64,000 nt of DNA from Afipia sp. 1NLS2 (lineage in GTDB: Bacteria; Pseudomonadota; Alphaproteobacteria; Rhizobiales; Xanthobacteraceae). This document shows positions 52,513 to 60,972 of this stretch, in pieces. The stretch is taken from the NCBI RefSeq assembly GCF_000178995.1, contig NZ_ADVZ01000001.1, forward strand, positions 62,001 through 126,000. The letters are read 5' to 3'. A program made the position numbers and the translations under genes. Positions within the stretch are counted from its first letter, which is position 1, and each line of letters opens with the position of its first letter. Below the pieces are notes generated by a model. That model saw only the letters and a list, made by a program, of their open reading frames with translations, ran no database searches and was not told the DNA's origin.

Positions 52513-54323
52513 CGCAGGACGTTCAGGAGATCCTGAACCATCTGGTTCGACGTGGTGATGACCTTGGTGTTCGCCGAGTAAGCCTGCTGCGTGACGATCA
52601 GCTTGGTGAACTCGTCGGCGATGTCGGTGTTGGAGCCTTCCAGCGAGGAGCCGACGATGGTACCGCCCTTGCCGAACAACGCCTGGCCGGATTCATCGGT
52701 CACCTCGAATGCGCCGCCGTCGACGCGCTTGAGGAAGTTCGGGCCGTTGAAGGTCGCGAGCGTGATCGCGGCGAGGTCGATGTTGCGGCCGTTGGAGTAG
52801 TTGCCGACGACGCGGCCGTTGTTGGAGATCGACACCGTCTGCAACTGACCGGCGGGGAAGCCGTCGTTCTGGATCTGGTTGACCTGCACGTTGCCGTTGG
52901 CGTCGGCGAACTGCGTCAGGCCGGTCGCGCCGAAATTCATCGTCACGTCGCCGAGCGCGATGCCGCCGATGGTGGCGTTGGTCAGCGTCACCGAGGGCAC
53001 CGCCGGATTCATCTGGCCGTTGGCGCCGAAGGTGAAGTTCACGCCGACGTTCTGCCAGGCAACATCTGTACCGGTTGCATTTGGGTTGGTCTGGTAAAAC
53101 AGGTTCCAGACGTCGCTATGTCCGGCGCCGAGGCTCGCGCTGTCGGTTTTCGCCCAGCGAAGCTGCAAACTGACCGGCGCGCCGGATACGTCGTAAGCGG
53201 TGGTCGCGCCGCCCGACACCGATTCGTCGATGAAATTCTGCGAATCCGATCCGATCACCGTGCCGGTGCCCGCGGTGCCGCCGCCAGTACGTGAAGCTGT
53301 CACCGTCGCGGTGGAGAAACCCAGCGCGGCAAACGCCGCAGCATTGCTGCTGGTGACGGTGAGGTTATTGGCGAGGCCAGTGTTCAGAGTGATCACGCCG
53401 CCGCTGACCGACGAAGGATTGGTCGTGTTTCCATTCGCCGCATCAATCTTGGCAAGCAAATCTGCAATGGTCCCATCGACTGGAATATGCGTGGCATCGT
53501 CGAGACCGCCTGAAGCAGTAAACGTGATCGTGGTTGTGCCATTGACGGTGATGGTATTACCGGCAGTGAAATCGGTGGCGATCGAATCGGTGTTGGTGGC
53601 ACCCGAAAGCAAGGTGGCCGAAGTGATCTGCGTGGCCGTCGTCAGCTTGCTGTTCTGCACCGAGCCGTTCTTCGAACCATTGATGTAAGGCTGCGCGGGC
53701 GTGCCGACGATCAGCGGGTTCGCGGTGAAGTCGCCGACGTTGAGGAGTTCGGAGCCCGGCACCGATGTATCGTGCTTGGTGGTGAGCGGATAGCTCGCGA
53801 GGTTGGCGCGGTAGGTCACCGTCGTCGTCGGCTGCGCGGGCAGGAAGTCGTTGCCGAACTTCAGCACCGTCGGCACGCTGCCGGTGACGTTGCCGGTGGT
53901 CGGGTCGATCGGGATGCCTTCGAGGTAGTAGCCCGCGCCGTTGACGAGGTAGCCGTTCTTGTCGAGCGTGAAGTCACCGCGGCGAGTGTAACGATCAACG
54001 CCGTCGAACACCGGGTTGTTGTCGGTGAAGCTGCCGGGCTTCTGCACGGCGAAGAAGCCGTCGCCGTTGATCGCCATGTAGGTCGCGACCGAGGCGGCCT
54101 GCACGTCGCCCTGCACCGTGTTGGTTTCGCGCGAGCTCGAGCTGACGCTGCCGGCGAGCTGCGCGTTCGCACCCGTGTCCGGGATCAGGTCGAGGAAGCT
54201 CGTGTCGATGCGCTTGAAGGCGGTGGTCTGCGAGTTAGCGATGTTGCCGGAGATGTTCTCCAGGGCATAGGACTGAGAGCGCAGGCCTGCGACGGAGGTG
54301 GTGAGAGCGCCGAAAATACCCAT
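52509..54323 (-). CDS. flgE: Flagellar hook protein FlgE
   Basis: This 604-residue hook protein starts MGIFGALTTSVAGLRSQSYALENISGNIANSQTTAFKRIDTSF and ends ADEFTKLIVTQQAYSANTKVITTSNQMVQDLLNVLR. The middle carries hook domains and an insert (about 229-340) related to flagellin. GGAGA before the ATG at 54323 sets the start; the 60-residue upstream extension is not coding. A sigma-54 promoter and ftr palindrome lie upstream. Confidence 0.95.
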   Translation of the reverse strand: MGIFGALTTSVAGLRSQSYALENISGNIANSQTTAFKRIDTSFLDLIPDTGANAQLAGSVSSSSRETNTVQGDVQAASVATYMAINGDGFFAVQKPGSFTDNNPVFDGVDRYTRRGDFTLDKNGYLVNGAGYYLEGIPIDPTTGNVTGSVPTVLKFGNDFLPAQPTTTVTYRANLASYPLTTKHDTSVPGSELLNVGDFTANPLIVGTPAQPYINGSKNGSVQNSKLTTATQITSATLLSGATNTDSIATDFTAGNTITVNGTTTITFTASGGLDDATHIPVDGTIADLLAKIDAANGNTTNPSSVSGGVITLNTGLANNLTVTSSNAAAFAALGFSTATVTASRTGGGTAGTGTVIGSDSQNFIDESVSGGATTAYDVSGAPVSLQLRWAKTDSASLGAGHSDVWNLFYQTNPNATGTDVAWQNVGVNFTFGANGQMNPAVPSVTLTNATIGGIALGDVTMNFGATGLTQFADANGNVQVNQIQNDGFPAGQLQTVSISNNGRVVGNYSNGRNIDLAAITLATFNGPNFLKRVDGGAFEVTDESGQALFGKGGTIVGSSLEGSNTDIADEFTKLIVTQQAYSANTKVITTSNQMVQDLLNVLR

Positions 54324-54395
54324 TACTATCGTCTCCAGCTTCGAAATCCGGGCGGCCAGCCGGGTGCCGAAAAAAGCCGCATTCGAAGAAGGAGT

Positions 54396-54411
54396 CGCAA
54401 GCCTCGTGCCA
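54396..54411 (-). promoter_or_regulatory. Sigma-54 promoter of flgE operon
   Basis: On the minus strand TGGCACGAGGCTTGCG matches TGGCACG-N4-TTGC fully. It lies 73 bp upstream of the flgE ATG. It is the best sigma-54 match in the window. Confidence 0.88.
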
Positions 54412-54485
54412 AAGAAAAAAGCGAGGCTTGGTAATGAGTTATGAAAACGCCCCGGCCAGAATACCGGGGCGCTCTTGCCTATCCC

Positions 54486-54500
54486 CGGCAAGAATTGCCG
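54486..54500 (-). promoter_or_regulatory. ftr-like palindrome of flgE
   Basis: CGGCAAGAATTGCCG is a perfect inverted repeat (6-bp arms, GAA centre). It lies about 75-90 bp upstream of the sigma-54 promoter. The rest of 54324-54677 holds a GC hairpin (CGCCCCGG...CCGGGGCG near 54449-54472) and no supported ORF. Confidence 0.75.
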
Positions 54501-54677
54501 CACGCATCAATCGAAAGATGCCGATCGATCGGGAATATCCGGGCGCCCTGCCTGCAACCTTATCTGCGGCCTCTGAGCGAGGTGACATCTGCTTGAACCG
54601 AGTAGCCCGGCATTTCAGGCGCTATTGTTCGGCCTGAAATATTTTCGTACGGCCATGTCGCGCGATGGTCCGAATTT

Positions 54678-55721
54678 TTATGACCGGGACTCTCGCGCCA
54701 GTCCTGCTCCGGCATCGTACCAGGATCGCGACGCCGTCACGATCTTAACGACCGACAGCATCACCGGCACTTCCACCAGCACACCGACAACAGTGGCGAG
54801 CGCCGCGCCCGAACTGAGCCCGAACAGGCTGATCGCCGCAGCGACCGCCAGTTCGAAGAAGTTACTCGCTCCAATAAGCGCGCTTGGCGCGGCCACGCAC
54901 CATGCAACGCCCAGCCTCCGGCTCAGGAGATAGGCGATACCCGCGTTGAGGTAGACCTGAATCAGAATGGGCACGGCCAGTAGCGCGATCACGAGCGGCT
55001 GAGACAATATCTGCTGACCCTGAAACGCGAACAGCAGAACCAGCGTCGCGAGCAAGGCGACCAGCGAGACGGGTTGAAGCGTCCGCAGCGTCTGCTCCAG
55101 ACGTCCCGGACGTCCGATGATGGATCGCCGCCAGCCCTGAGCGATCACCACCGGAATGACGATATAAAGGCCGACCGACAACAGGAGCGTGCTCCATGGC
55201 ACCGTAATGGACGCAACGCCCAGCAAGAGGCCGACGAGCGGAGCGAACAGAAAGATCATAATCACATCGTTCAGCGCCACCTGGCTCAGCGTGTAGTGCG
55301 GCTCGCCATTGCAAAGATTCGACCAGACGAAGACCATCGCCGTGCAGGGTGCCGCCGCAAGCAGGATAAGCCCGGCGATATAGGATGAGATTTGCGAGGC
55401 CGGCAGCAGCGGCGCGAACCAGTGGCCGATAAAGAGTGAAGCCAGCAGCGCCATCGAAAACGGTTTGACCGCCCAGTTCACAAGCAGCGTGACACCGATG
55501 CCGCGCCAGTGCTGACGCACTTCCCCAATCGCCATGAAGTCGATTTTGAGGAGCATTGGAATAATCATCAGCCAGATCAGCACCGCCACCGGCAGGTTGA
55601 CCTTGGCGACTTCCGCGCCAGCAATTGCTTCAAACAGCCCGGGGAAGAAATGCCCAAGAGCAATCCCAAGCACGATGCACAGAGCGACCCACAGCGAAAG
55701 ATAACGCTCGAACACGCTCAT
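54678..55721 (-). CDS. acr3: Arsenite exporter ACR3
   Basis: This 347-residue inner-membrane exporter has ten predicted helices. ACR3 signatures present are PAAPCTAMVFVWSNL (helix 4 Cys, LLAAAPCTAMVFVWSNLCNG) and NDVIMIFLFAPLVG, with NFFELAVAAAISLFG near the end. It exports arsenite made by ArsC. It is the last gene of arsR-arsC-acr3, 3 nt after arsC. Confidence 0.95.
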   Translation of the reverse strand: MSVFERYLSLWVALCIVLGIALGHFFPGLFEAIAGAEVAKVNLPVAVLIWLMIIPMLLKIDFMAIGEVRQHWRGIGVTLLVNWAVKPFSMALLASLFIGHWFAPLLPASQISSYIAGLILLAAAPCTAMVFVWSNLCNGEPHYTLSQVALNDVIMIFLFAPLVGLLLGVASITVPWSTLLLSVGLYIVIPVVIAQGWRRSIIGRPGRLEQTLRTLQPVSLVALLATLVLLFAFQGQQILSQPLVIALLAVPILIQVYLNAGIAYLLSRRLGVAWCVAAPSALIGASNFFELAVAAAISLFGLSSGAALATVVGVLVEVPVMLSVVKIVTASRSWYDAGAGLARESRS

Positions 55722-55724
55722 GAT

Positions 55725-56252
55725 TCAGGCCACATCGTTTTGACGCGACGTGCTGCCCTCGATTTTTCCAATCTCGTTGAGCTTCGTCTTCAGCGATAAT
55801 TTATCGATGCTTGCGAGAGGCAGGCTCATAAACGCCTCGATCCGCTTCTTCATGAAGCCGAACGCGACAACAAAAGCCGTGCGTCTTGCGAATTCGGTCC
55901 CGACGACCTTGGCGGGGTCTTCAATGCCCCAGTGCGCCGTCGCCGGGTGGCCCGGCCAAACGGGGCAAGCCTCACCGGCGGCGTTGTCGCAAACGGTAAA
56001 GACAAAATCCATCACCGGAGCATCAGGCTGGGCGAACTCCAGCCATGTCTTCGAGCGAAGCCCCTCGGTGGGGTAGCCGAAATTCTCCAACGTCTGAACG
56101 GCGAGCGGATTGACGTGGCCATTCGGCGTGCTTCCAGCCGAGAACGCACGGAACCGTCCCTGCCCGTCCTTCCTCAGGATCGATTCGGCGAGAATGGAGC
56201 GGGCACTGTTGCCGGTGCAGAGAAACAGGGCGTTGTATATTCGATCGGTCAT
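55725..56252 (-). CDS. arsC: Arsenate reductase ArsC (LMW-phosphatase type)
   Basis: This 175-residue enzyme reduces arsenate to arsenite. The catalytic P-loop CTGNSARS is at 12-19. FTVCDNAAGEACPVWPG supplies the further cysteines used in the thioredoxin-coupled cascade. The gene follows arsR by 7 nt. Confidence 0.93.
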   Translation of the reverse strand: MTDRIYNALFLCTGNSARSILAESILRKDGQGRFRAFSAGSTPNGHVNPLAVQTLENFGYPTEGLRSKTWLEFAQPDAPVMDFVFTVCDNAAGEACPVWPGHPATAHWGIEDPAKVVGTEFARRTAFVVAFGFMKKRIEAFMSLPLASIDKLSLKTKLNEIGKIEGSTSRQNDVA

Positions 56253-56259
56253 GTGAGCC

Positions 56260-56625
56260 TCACGCGCGTTCTTTTCGCCGGGTCTTTTTGCTGGCGGGCG
56301 TACAGCACGCGCTGGCCAGCAGGGGATCGCAGATTTCGGGGTGACCGCTGCAGCAATCCTTCATCAGGAAGGCGATCAGGCCGCGAAGCGTCTCGAAGTT
56401 TGCGGAATAAATGATGGAGCGGGCTTCCCGCCGCGAACTCACAAGACCTGCGTGTTCGAGGTCCTTCAGGTGAAACGACACGTTGGATGCGGCGACGCCG
56501 GCGCTTTCGGCAATCGAGCCGGCCGCCATGCCCAGGGGCCCTGCCTTGACCAACATGCGGATGATCGCAAGGCGCGTGTCTTGCGCCAGCGCACCGAACG
56601 CGGAGATCGCTTGACGTTGATCCAT
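56260..56625 (-). CDS. arsR: Arsenic-responsive ArsR repressor
   Basis: This 121-residue winged-helix repressor starts DQRQAISAFGALAQDTRLAIIRMLVKAGP, with HTH segment AAGSIAESAGVAASNVSFHLKDLEHAGLV. The C-terminus holds Cys pairs (MKDCCSGHPEICDPLLASACC) that probably bind As(III). It is divergent from DUF6428 and heads arsC-acr3. Confidence 0.93.
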   Translation of the reverse strand: MDQRQAISAFGALAQDTRLAIIRMLVKAGPLGMAAGSIAESAGVAASNVSFHLKDLEHAGLVSSRREARSIIYSANFETLRGLIAFLMKDCCSGHPEICDPLLASACCTPASKKTRRKERA

Positions 56626-56672
56626 TGACGATCCTATATTTCAACAATTATCAAAATAACGAGGTACAGCAA

Positions 56673-57170
56673 ATGTCCGAGCCTGGCAAGCCTGTTTTTC
56701 CCACCGACGAAATTCCGCTGGATTCGCTGCTGGGGACGCTGGAGGCGCATAAGGAAAAGGCGCTGGTCTTCCACTATGACGAGCGGGACGTGCGCCCGAG
56801 CTACCATGTGACCGAAGTGAAGACGGGTGCCTTCAATGCGCTCGATTGCGGCGCGAATCCTGAAAGCTGGCAGGAAACCTTCATCCAGCTATGGGACATC
56901 GTGGAAGACAATCGCGGTCACATGCCGGTCGGCAAGTTTCTGGCGATCATGAACAAGGTCGCTCAGAGCGTCCCATTCCCCCGAGACGCCAAACTGACCT
57001 TTGAGGTCAGTGACGGAGTTCGGCCGATGCAGCTTTACAAGGCCGATACGGTCATCATGGATGGGAATATCGTGCGTGTTCCGCTTTCGCCGCGCCCATC
57101 AAGCTGCAAACCGCGCGACCGATGGCTGGAAGAACAAAAGGCATCGTGCTGCACTTCCAAAAGCGCTTGA
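56673..57170 (+). CDS. DUF6428-type protein of the ars cassette
   Basis: This 165-residue soluble protein (MSEPGKPVFPTDEIPLDSLLGTLEAHKEKALVFHYDERDVRPSYHVTEVKTGAFNALDCG) ends with a Cys-containing tail (KASCCTSK). Such proteins occur next to arsR/arsC genes. GAGG precedes the ATG at 56673. It is divergent from arsR across a 47-bp AT-rich gap and may share its operator. Cys residues could bind arsenic, but the role is unknown. Confidence 0.75.
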   Translation: MSEPGKPVFPTDEIPLDSLLGTLEAHKEKALVFHYDERDVRPSYHVTEVKTGAFNALDCGANPESWQETFIQLWDIVEDNRGHMPVGKFLAIMNKVAQSVPFPRDAKLTFEVSDGVRPMQLYKADTVIMDGNIVRVPLSPRPSSCKPRDRWLEEQKASCCTSKSA

Positions 57171-57174
57171 TCGC

Positions 57175-57675
57175 TTAGGACGCCGATGGCGTGGCCGGTT
57201 TGAAGTTCAGCGCGAGACCATCCATGCAGTAGCGCAGGCCGGTCGGCTTCGGGCCGTCATTGAAGACGTGACCGAGATGCCCGCCGCAGCGGCTGCAATG
57301 CACCGCCGTGCGCACCATGAAGTAGCTGCGGTCAGTGGTGGTGCCAACGGCGTTCGGCAGATGATCGTAGAAGCTCGGCCAGCCGGTGCCGCTTTCGAAT
57401 TTTGTCTCGGAGGCGAACAGCGCCTGATCGCAACCCGCGCAGGCGAACGTCCCCTTGCGATGCTCATTGTTGAGCGGGCTCGAAAAGGCGGGTTCTGTGC
57501 CTTCCTCGCGCAGGATGTGGTACTGCGCGGGCGTGAGCTGGCGCTTCCACTCTTCCGGAGTCTTTTCGACCGCGAATTTACCGGCCGCCTTTTCTGCCCG
57601 GGCCTTGCCCGAAAATGAAAACCAGCCTGCCGCAAGCCCCGCTGCCGTGGACAAAAGAACGCGCCGGTCGATCAT
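57175..57675 (-). CDS. msrB: Periplasmic methionine sulfoxide reductase MsrB
   Basis: This 166-residue protein has an N-terminal Tat-like signal (MIDRRVLLSTAAGLAAGWFSF). The MsrB domain follows, with the zinc Cys pairs FACAGC and HCSRCGGHLGHVF, the segment SGTGWPSFY and the catalytic Cys in RYCMDGLALNF. It repairs methionine-R-sulfoxide in exported proteins. GGAGG fixes the 57675 start. Confidence 0.92.
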   Translation of the reverse strand: MIDRRVLLSTAAGLAAGWFSFSGKARAEKAAGKFAVEKTPEEWKRQLTPAQYHILREEGTEPAFSSPLNNEHRKGTFACAGCDQALFASETKFESGTGWPSFYDHLPNAVGTTTDRSYFMVRTAVHCSRCGGHLGHVFNDGPKPTGLRYCMDGLALNFKPATPSAS

Positions 57676-57824
57676 GGCGATACCTCCGTAAGTGTGCCGT
57701 TTGTCCAAGGTACGAACCGGCCTCCCCGGCGTTACGTTCCAGCGGCAAATTTTCTACCCCGGCCGGAGCGTTTCCAAGCGAAGCATGCCCTCAGGGCTTG
57801 CCCCAAGGAAGGATGGTGCGGCCT

Positions 57825-57899
57825 CTAGTGTGGTGGTTCAGAAGTTCGCTTCATTTTCTCCACGAGTTCCTCAAGCGAACTTCGGATTCGGGGCACTAG
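57825..57899. repeat. CTAG-ended palindromic element C (supplies the flavoprotein stop)
   Basis: Ends CTAGTG and CACTAG enclose inner arms GAAGTTCGCTT and AAGCGAACTTC. The terminal CTAG contains the TAG stop of the flavoprotein gene at 57896-57898 (minus strand), as element B does for flgE. Confidence 0.7.
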
Positions 57900-59302
57900 C
57901 GCCGGTCCGACCCGAAGTCCTGCGACACCCGCTCGGTGCGCGCCAGCACCGCCGCGATCCGTGCGCTGCGGCGCTCCTCGCGAAGCCTCTCGCGCGCCGC
58001 CGCCCGTTCGCGCCAGCGCGCCAGCGCGCCGACAGCCGCGGAACGTCCGCGCGACAATCCATCGGCGAACTGGCCGACCACGCGGCCCGCCTTGCCTCCG
58101 GCCCAGACCAATTCGAACGGCGAGAACAGCCGCCAGCGGTCGTCGCCTTCTGTAATGCCTGCTGCGATCAGGCGTCCCGCCATCGCGCTGGTGTTCAGTC
58201 CCTGCCGGCCGAAGCCGCTCGCAACCCACAGCCCCGGCCGCAACTCTCCGATCTGCGGCATGCCGTGCACGGTCTGGCCGAACGCGCTCGAGAACACGCG
58301 TTCGATCCTCGCTTGCGCAAGCTGCGGAAAGACCGTCGCGATCCGGCGGCGGATCAGGCGGCCGAACCGCGCCGGCTTACCGCGCCATGTCGTCTCCGGG
58401 CTCGACCACAGCAGGCGGTCACCATCGACGATGCGGAAATGATCGATGCCGTCATCGTCGAGTACCGAACCGCGATAGGCGATCACCTCATTGAGAAGAT
58501 CGCCGAGCGGTTCGGTCACCGCCGCGTAGCGCCACAGCGGCATCAAGGTGGAGGCAAGACGCAGCGCCGGCGTGCCGATATGGACGTTGCCCGCCAGCAC
58601 GATCTGCCCGGCGCGCAGCCTGGCCGAGGGCGTGACGATGCGCTTGCGGATGCCCGCTGAATCGATGTTGATGACCGGCGTGTTTTCGAAGATGCGCACG
58701 CCCGCCTCTTCCGCAAGCTTCGCCAACGCGCGCAGATAGCGCGCACCGTCGATCTGAAACGCTCTGGGAAAATGCAGCGCATGAAAATAGCGGCGCGTCC
58801 GCAGCGCATCGCGCACTTGTTCGATCTGCCAGCCTTCGACCGCGGTGCCGAACTCGCCGCCGATGGTCTGCAGCCAGCCGATCAGCCGCTCGCCCACGTC
58901 GGTGGTGGAGACCTCGAGCGCGCCGGGTGTCATCGCGATATCCGGCACGGAGGTGGCGATGGTGTCGCGGATATAGTCGCCGCCCTCTTCCGCCAGCTTC
59001 CACAAGTCGCGCGCATGCGCAATGCCGACCCGCGCGATCAGATCATCGATCGGCACGCCATAGCCCGGCAGCACCGAGCCGAGATTGTGGCCGGAGGCGG
59101 CCCAGCCGACCTGCTGGCCTTCCAGTACCGCGACGCTCATGCCACGCCGCGCGGCTTCCCGCGCCGCCGTCAGCCCCGCGAGACCACCGCCAACGACGCA
59201 AATATCGACATCGAGGTCGAGCGACAATGCCGCGCGCGGCTCCGCCGCAGGCAAATCGCCCCAAAGGGCGTGGACAGGCGTCTCGGACGGAGGAATTGTC
59301 AT
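57896..59302 (-). CDS. FAD-dependent amine oxidase-like oxidoreductase (DAO/PuuB family)
   Basis: This 468-residue flavoprotein has the FAD motif DICVVGGGLAGLTAAREAARRG near residue 30 and a DAO core. LEGQQVGWAASGHNLGSVLPGYG is similar to gamma-glutamylputrescine oxidase PuuB. The final part has GLWVASGFGRQGLNTSAMAGRLIA. The C-terminal 60 residues are Arg-rich. It likely oxidises an amine or amino acid, but the substrate is not known. Confidence 0.82.
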   Translation of the reverse strand: MTIPPSETPVHALWGDLPAAEPRAALSLDLDVDICVVGGGLAGLTAAREAARRGMSVAVLEGQQVGWAASGHNLGSVLPGYGVPIDDLIARVGIAHARDLWKLAEEGGDYIRDTIATSVPDIAMTPGALEVSTTDVGERLIGWLQTIGGEFGTAVEGWQIEQVRDALRTRRYFHALHFPRAFQIDGARYLRALAKLAEEAGVRIFENTPVINIDSAGIRKRIVTPSARLRAGQIVLAGNVHIGTPALRLASTLMPLWRYAAVTEPLGDLLNEVIAYRGSVLDDDGIDHFRIVDGDRLLWSSPETTWRGKPARFGRLIRRRIATVFPQLAQARIERVFSSAFGQTVHGMPQIGELRPGLWVASGFGRQGLNTSAMAGRLIAAGITEGDDRWRLFSPFELVWAGGKAGRVVGQFADGLSRGRSAAVGALARWRERAAARERLREERRSARIAAVLARTERVSQDFGSDRR

Positions 59303-59387
59303 TGGATTTATTTAGCGGCGGACGCCATGCTTGTCACGATGGGCCCTCACCAGACACCACCCATTATCTGCCACCCCCGGGAGACCA

Positions 59388-59918
59388 ATGCGCCATTTAA
59401 TCCTGCTGCGCCATGCCAAGACCGAACGCGATTCCGCGAGTGGCGAGGACTACGACCGCCGCCTCGATGAGCGCGGCCAACTGGATAGCGCGCTGACAGG
59501 CGCCTGGCTTTCCAGCCAGCCGGTGACGCCGGAGCTCGCGCTGGTGTCCGCCGCCGTCCGCGCGCGCGAGACATGGGACATCATCGCACCATACCTCCCC
59601 GGCTGCCGCGCCGAATTTCAGGATGCGCTCTATCTTTCGAATCCGTTGCAGATCTTCAAGGCGATCCGCCGCGCTCCGGATTCCATCACCACGCTGCTCG
59701 TGCTCGGCCACAATCCCGGCCTGCACGAACTCGCATGGAATCTGATTGGCGAAGCGCCGGCCGCCGAACATACCGCACTCGCCCACAACCTGCCGACCTG
59801 CGGCGCCGTGGTGTTCGATTGCCCGGTTTCCTCGTGGTCGAATCTCGGATTGCAGACCAACACGCTGCGGGAGTTCATGACACCCAAACAGCTCAAGGCC
59901 GAGAGCGACGCGCCCTAG
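59388..59918 (+). CDS. SixA-type histidine phosphatase
   Basis: This 176-residue protein has the histidine-phosphatase start MRHLILLRHAKTE (RHAK box) and the second His in VLGHNPGLHELAW. This size and sequence match SixA-like phosphohistidine phosphatases. GGGAGA lies upstream of the ATG at 59388. It may dephosphorylate an HPt protein of a phosphorelay. That target is inferred. Confidence 0.85.
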   Translation: MRHLILLRHAKTERDSASGEDYDRRLDERGQLDSALTGAWLSSQPVTPELALVSAAVRARETWDIIAPYLPGCRAEFQDALYLSNPLQIFKAIRRAPDSITTLLVLGHNPGLHELAWNLIGEAPAAEHTALAHNLPTCGAVVFDCPVSSWSNLGLQTNTLREFMTPKQLKAESDAP

Positions 59919-59988
59919 GCGGCAATCCCGCGCGCTTGCCTGTCTGCATGCGCCATCCTACAACCGCGCAAACGGAACGATCCACGCC

Positions 59989-60423
59989 ATGCCCGGCACG
60001 CCCTACTTCTCTCCCCGCCTCATCCTCGGCGCCGCCGCGATGTTCGGCATGCTGCTGGCGCTCGGCGTCCACATTCTCGGCCAGCGCTTCGGTCTCGATC
60101 TCGGCGATCTATGGGGCGCATCCAGCAACGGCGTCATTCCCGCAACCGCCGCCATCGCCTGGTGGCTGATCGCGGCGGTGGCCTTCGTCGGCGGATACGT
60201 CACGGCGTCGCTGTTATTCAGCGCGGTATCAGGCCATCTGCCGCGCCGATTGCAGCATGCGCTGATCGCGGGCGGGCTGCTTCTCCTGATCGCGGCCGGT
60301 CAGGCTGCCTCCGGCCCGAGCGCGGTGCCGACGTTGCACGGACTCTATAACGGCATTATCGCCTTGCTGCTGGGTGCAGCGATGGCGTTCGCGGGCGCCC
60401 ATTTCGCGCTGGCCCGGCATTAA
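59989..60423 (+). CDS. Hypothetical four-TM membrane protein
   Basis: A 144-residue protein with four predicted helices (LILGAAAMFGMLLALGVHIL, AAIAWWLIAAVAFVGGYVTASLLF, ALIAGGLLLLIAAGQAASG, GIIALLLGAAMAFAGAHFAL). No motif is recognised. Terminated by a strong hairpin. Confidence 0.65.
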   Translation: MPGTPYFSPRLILGAAAMFGMLLALGVHILGQRFGLDLGDLWGASSNGVIPATAAIAWWLIAAVAFVGGYVTASLLFSAVSGHLPRRLQHALIAGGLLLLIAAGQAASGPSAVPTLHGLYNGIIALLLGAAMAFAGAHFALARH

Positions 60424-60457
60424 AAAAACGCCACGCAATGCCTGCGTGGCGTTTTTT
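60422..60457. terminator. Bidirectional terminator
   Basis: AAAAAACGCCACGCA and TGCGTGGCGTTTTTT form a stem of about 15 bp with T-tracts on both strands. It serves the convergent 59989 and 60466 genes. Confidence 0.93.
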
Positions 60458-60465
60458 TGAAAGCC

Positions 60466-60972
60466 TCAGCTCGCGGCCTTCAGATTGATCTTGGATTCAG
60501 CAAGCGCGGTGAGCTTCTTGTCCACCGCGCGCTCCTCATCCAGCGTCTTCTGCAGAACCGACGCGCAATCGTTGCGGCCAAGCTGCTTCGCCCATGCGAC
60601 CAGCGTGCCGTAGCGGGTCATCTCATAATGCTCCGCCGCCTGTGCTGCGTTGATGAGCGCGGCGTCGAGCACCTCCTTGTCGGCCACCTCGCCCGATACC
60701 TCGTCGGCTTCCTTGATAATGCCGTCGATCGCGGGGCACTTGACGGCCTTCGCCTCGACGCCGTGCATCTTGAACACCTGCTCCAGCCGCGTCACATGCC
60801 CCTTGGTTTCTTCAAGGTGCGACAGGAAGCCCTGTTTGAGCTGCGGATTGGTCGCTTTGTCGGCCAGCGTCGGAATGGCCTTCACCAGTTGTTTCTCGGC
60901 GTAATAAATGTCTTCGAGCTGATGCACGAACAGATCGTTGAGTGTCTTGATATCCTTGCTGAACAGTCCCAT
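60466..60972 (-). CDS. YciE/DUF892 ferritin-like protein
   Basis: This is a 168-residue four-helix protein of the YciE family (LNDLFVHQLEDIYYAEKQLVKAIPTLADKATNPQLKQGFLSHLEETKGHVTRLEQVF). Di-iron ligands are likely among ExxxxE and HxxE in helices 1-4. Family members are stress-induced. GGGAG supports the 60972 start. Exact role unknown. Confidence 0.88.
   Translation of the reverse strand: MGLFSKDIKTLNDLFVHQLEDIYYAEKQLVKAIPTLADKATNPQLKQGFLSHLEETKGHVTRLEQVFKMHGVEAKAVKCPAIDGIIKEADEVSGEVADKEVLDAALINAAQAAEHYEMTRYGTLVAWAKQLGRNDCASVLQKTLDEERAVDKKLTALAESKINLKAAS

Noticed and set aside
56626-56672. Operator for the arsenic ArsR in the AT-rich gap
   Set aside because: TATTT and AAAATA flank the centre, but the repeat is too short and imperfect to call a site with confidence.
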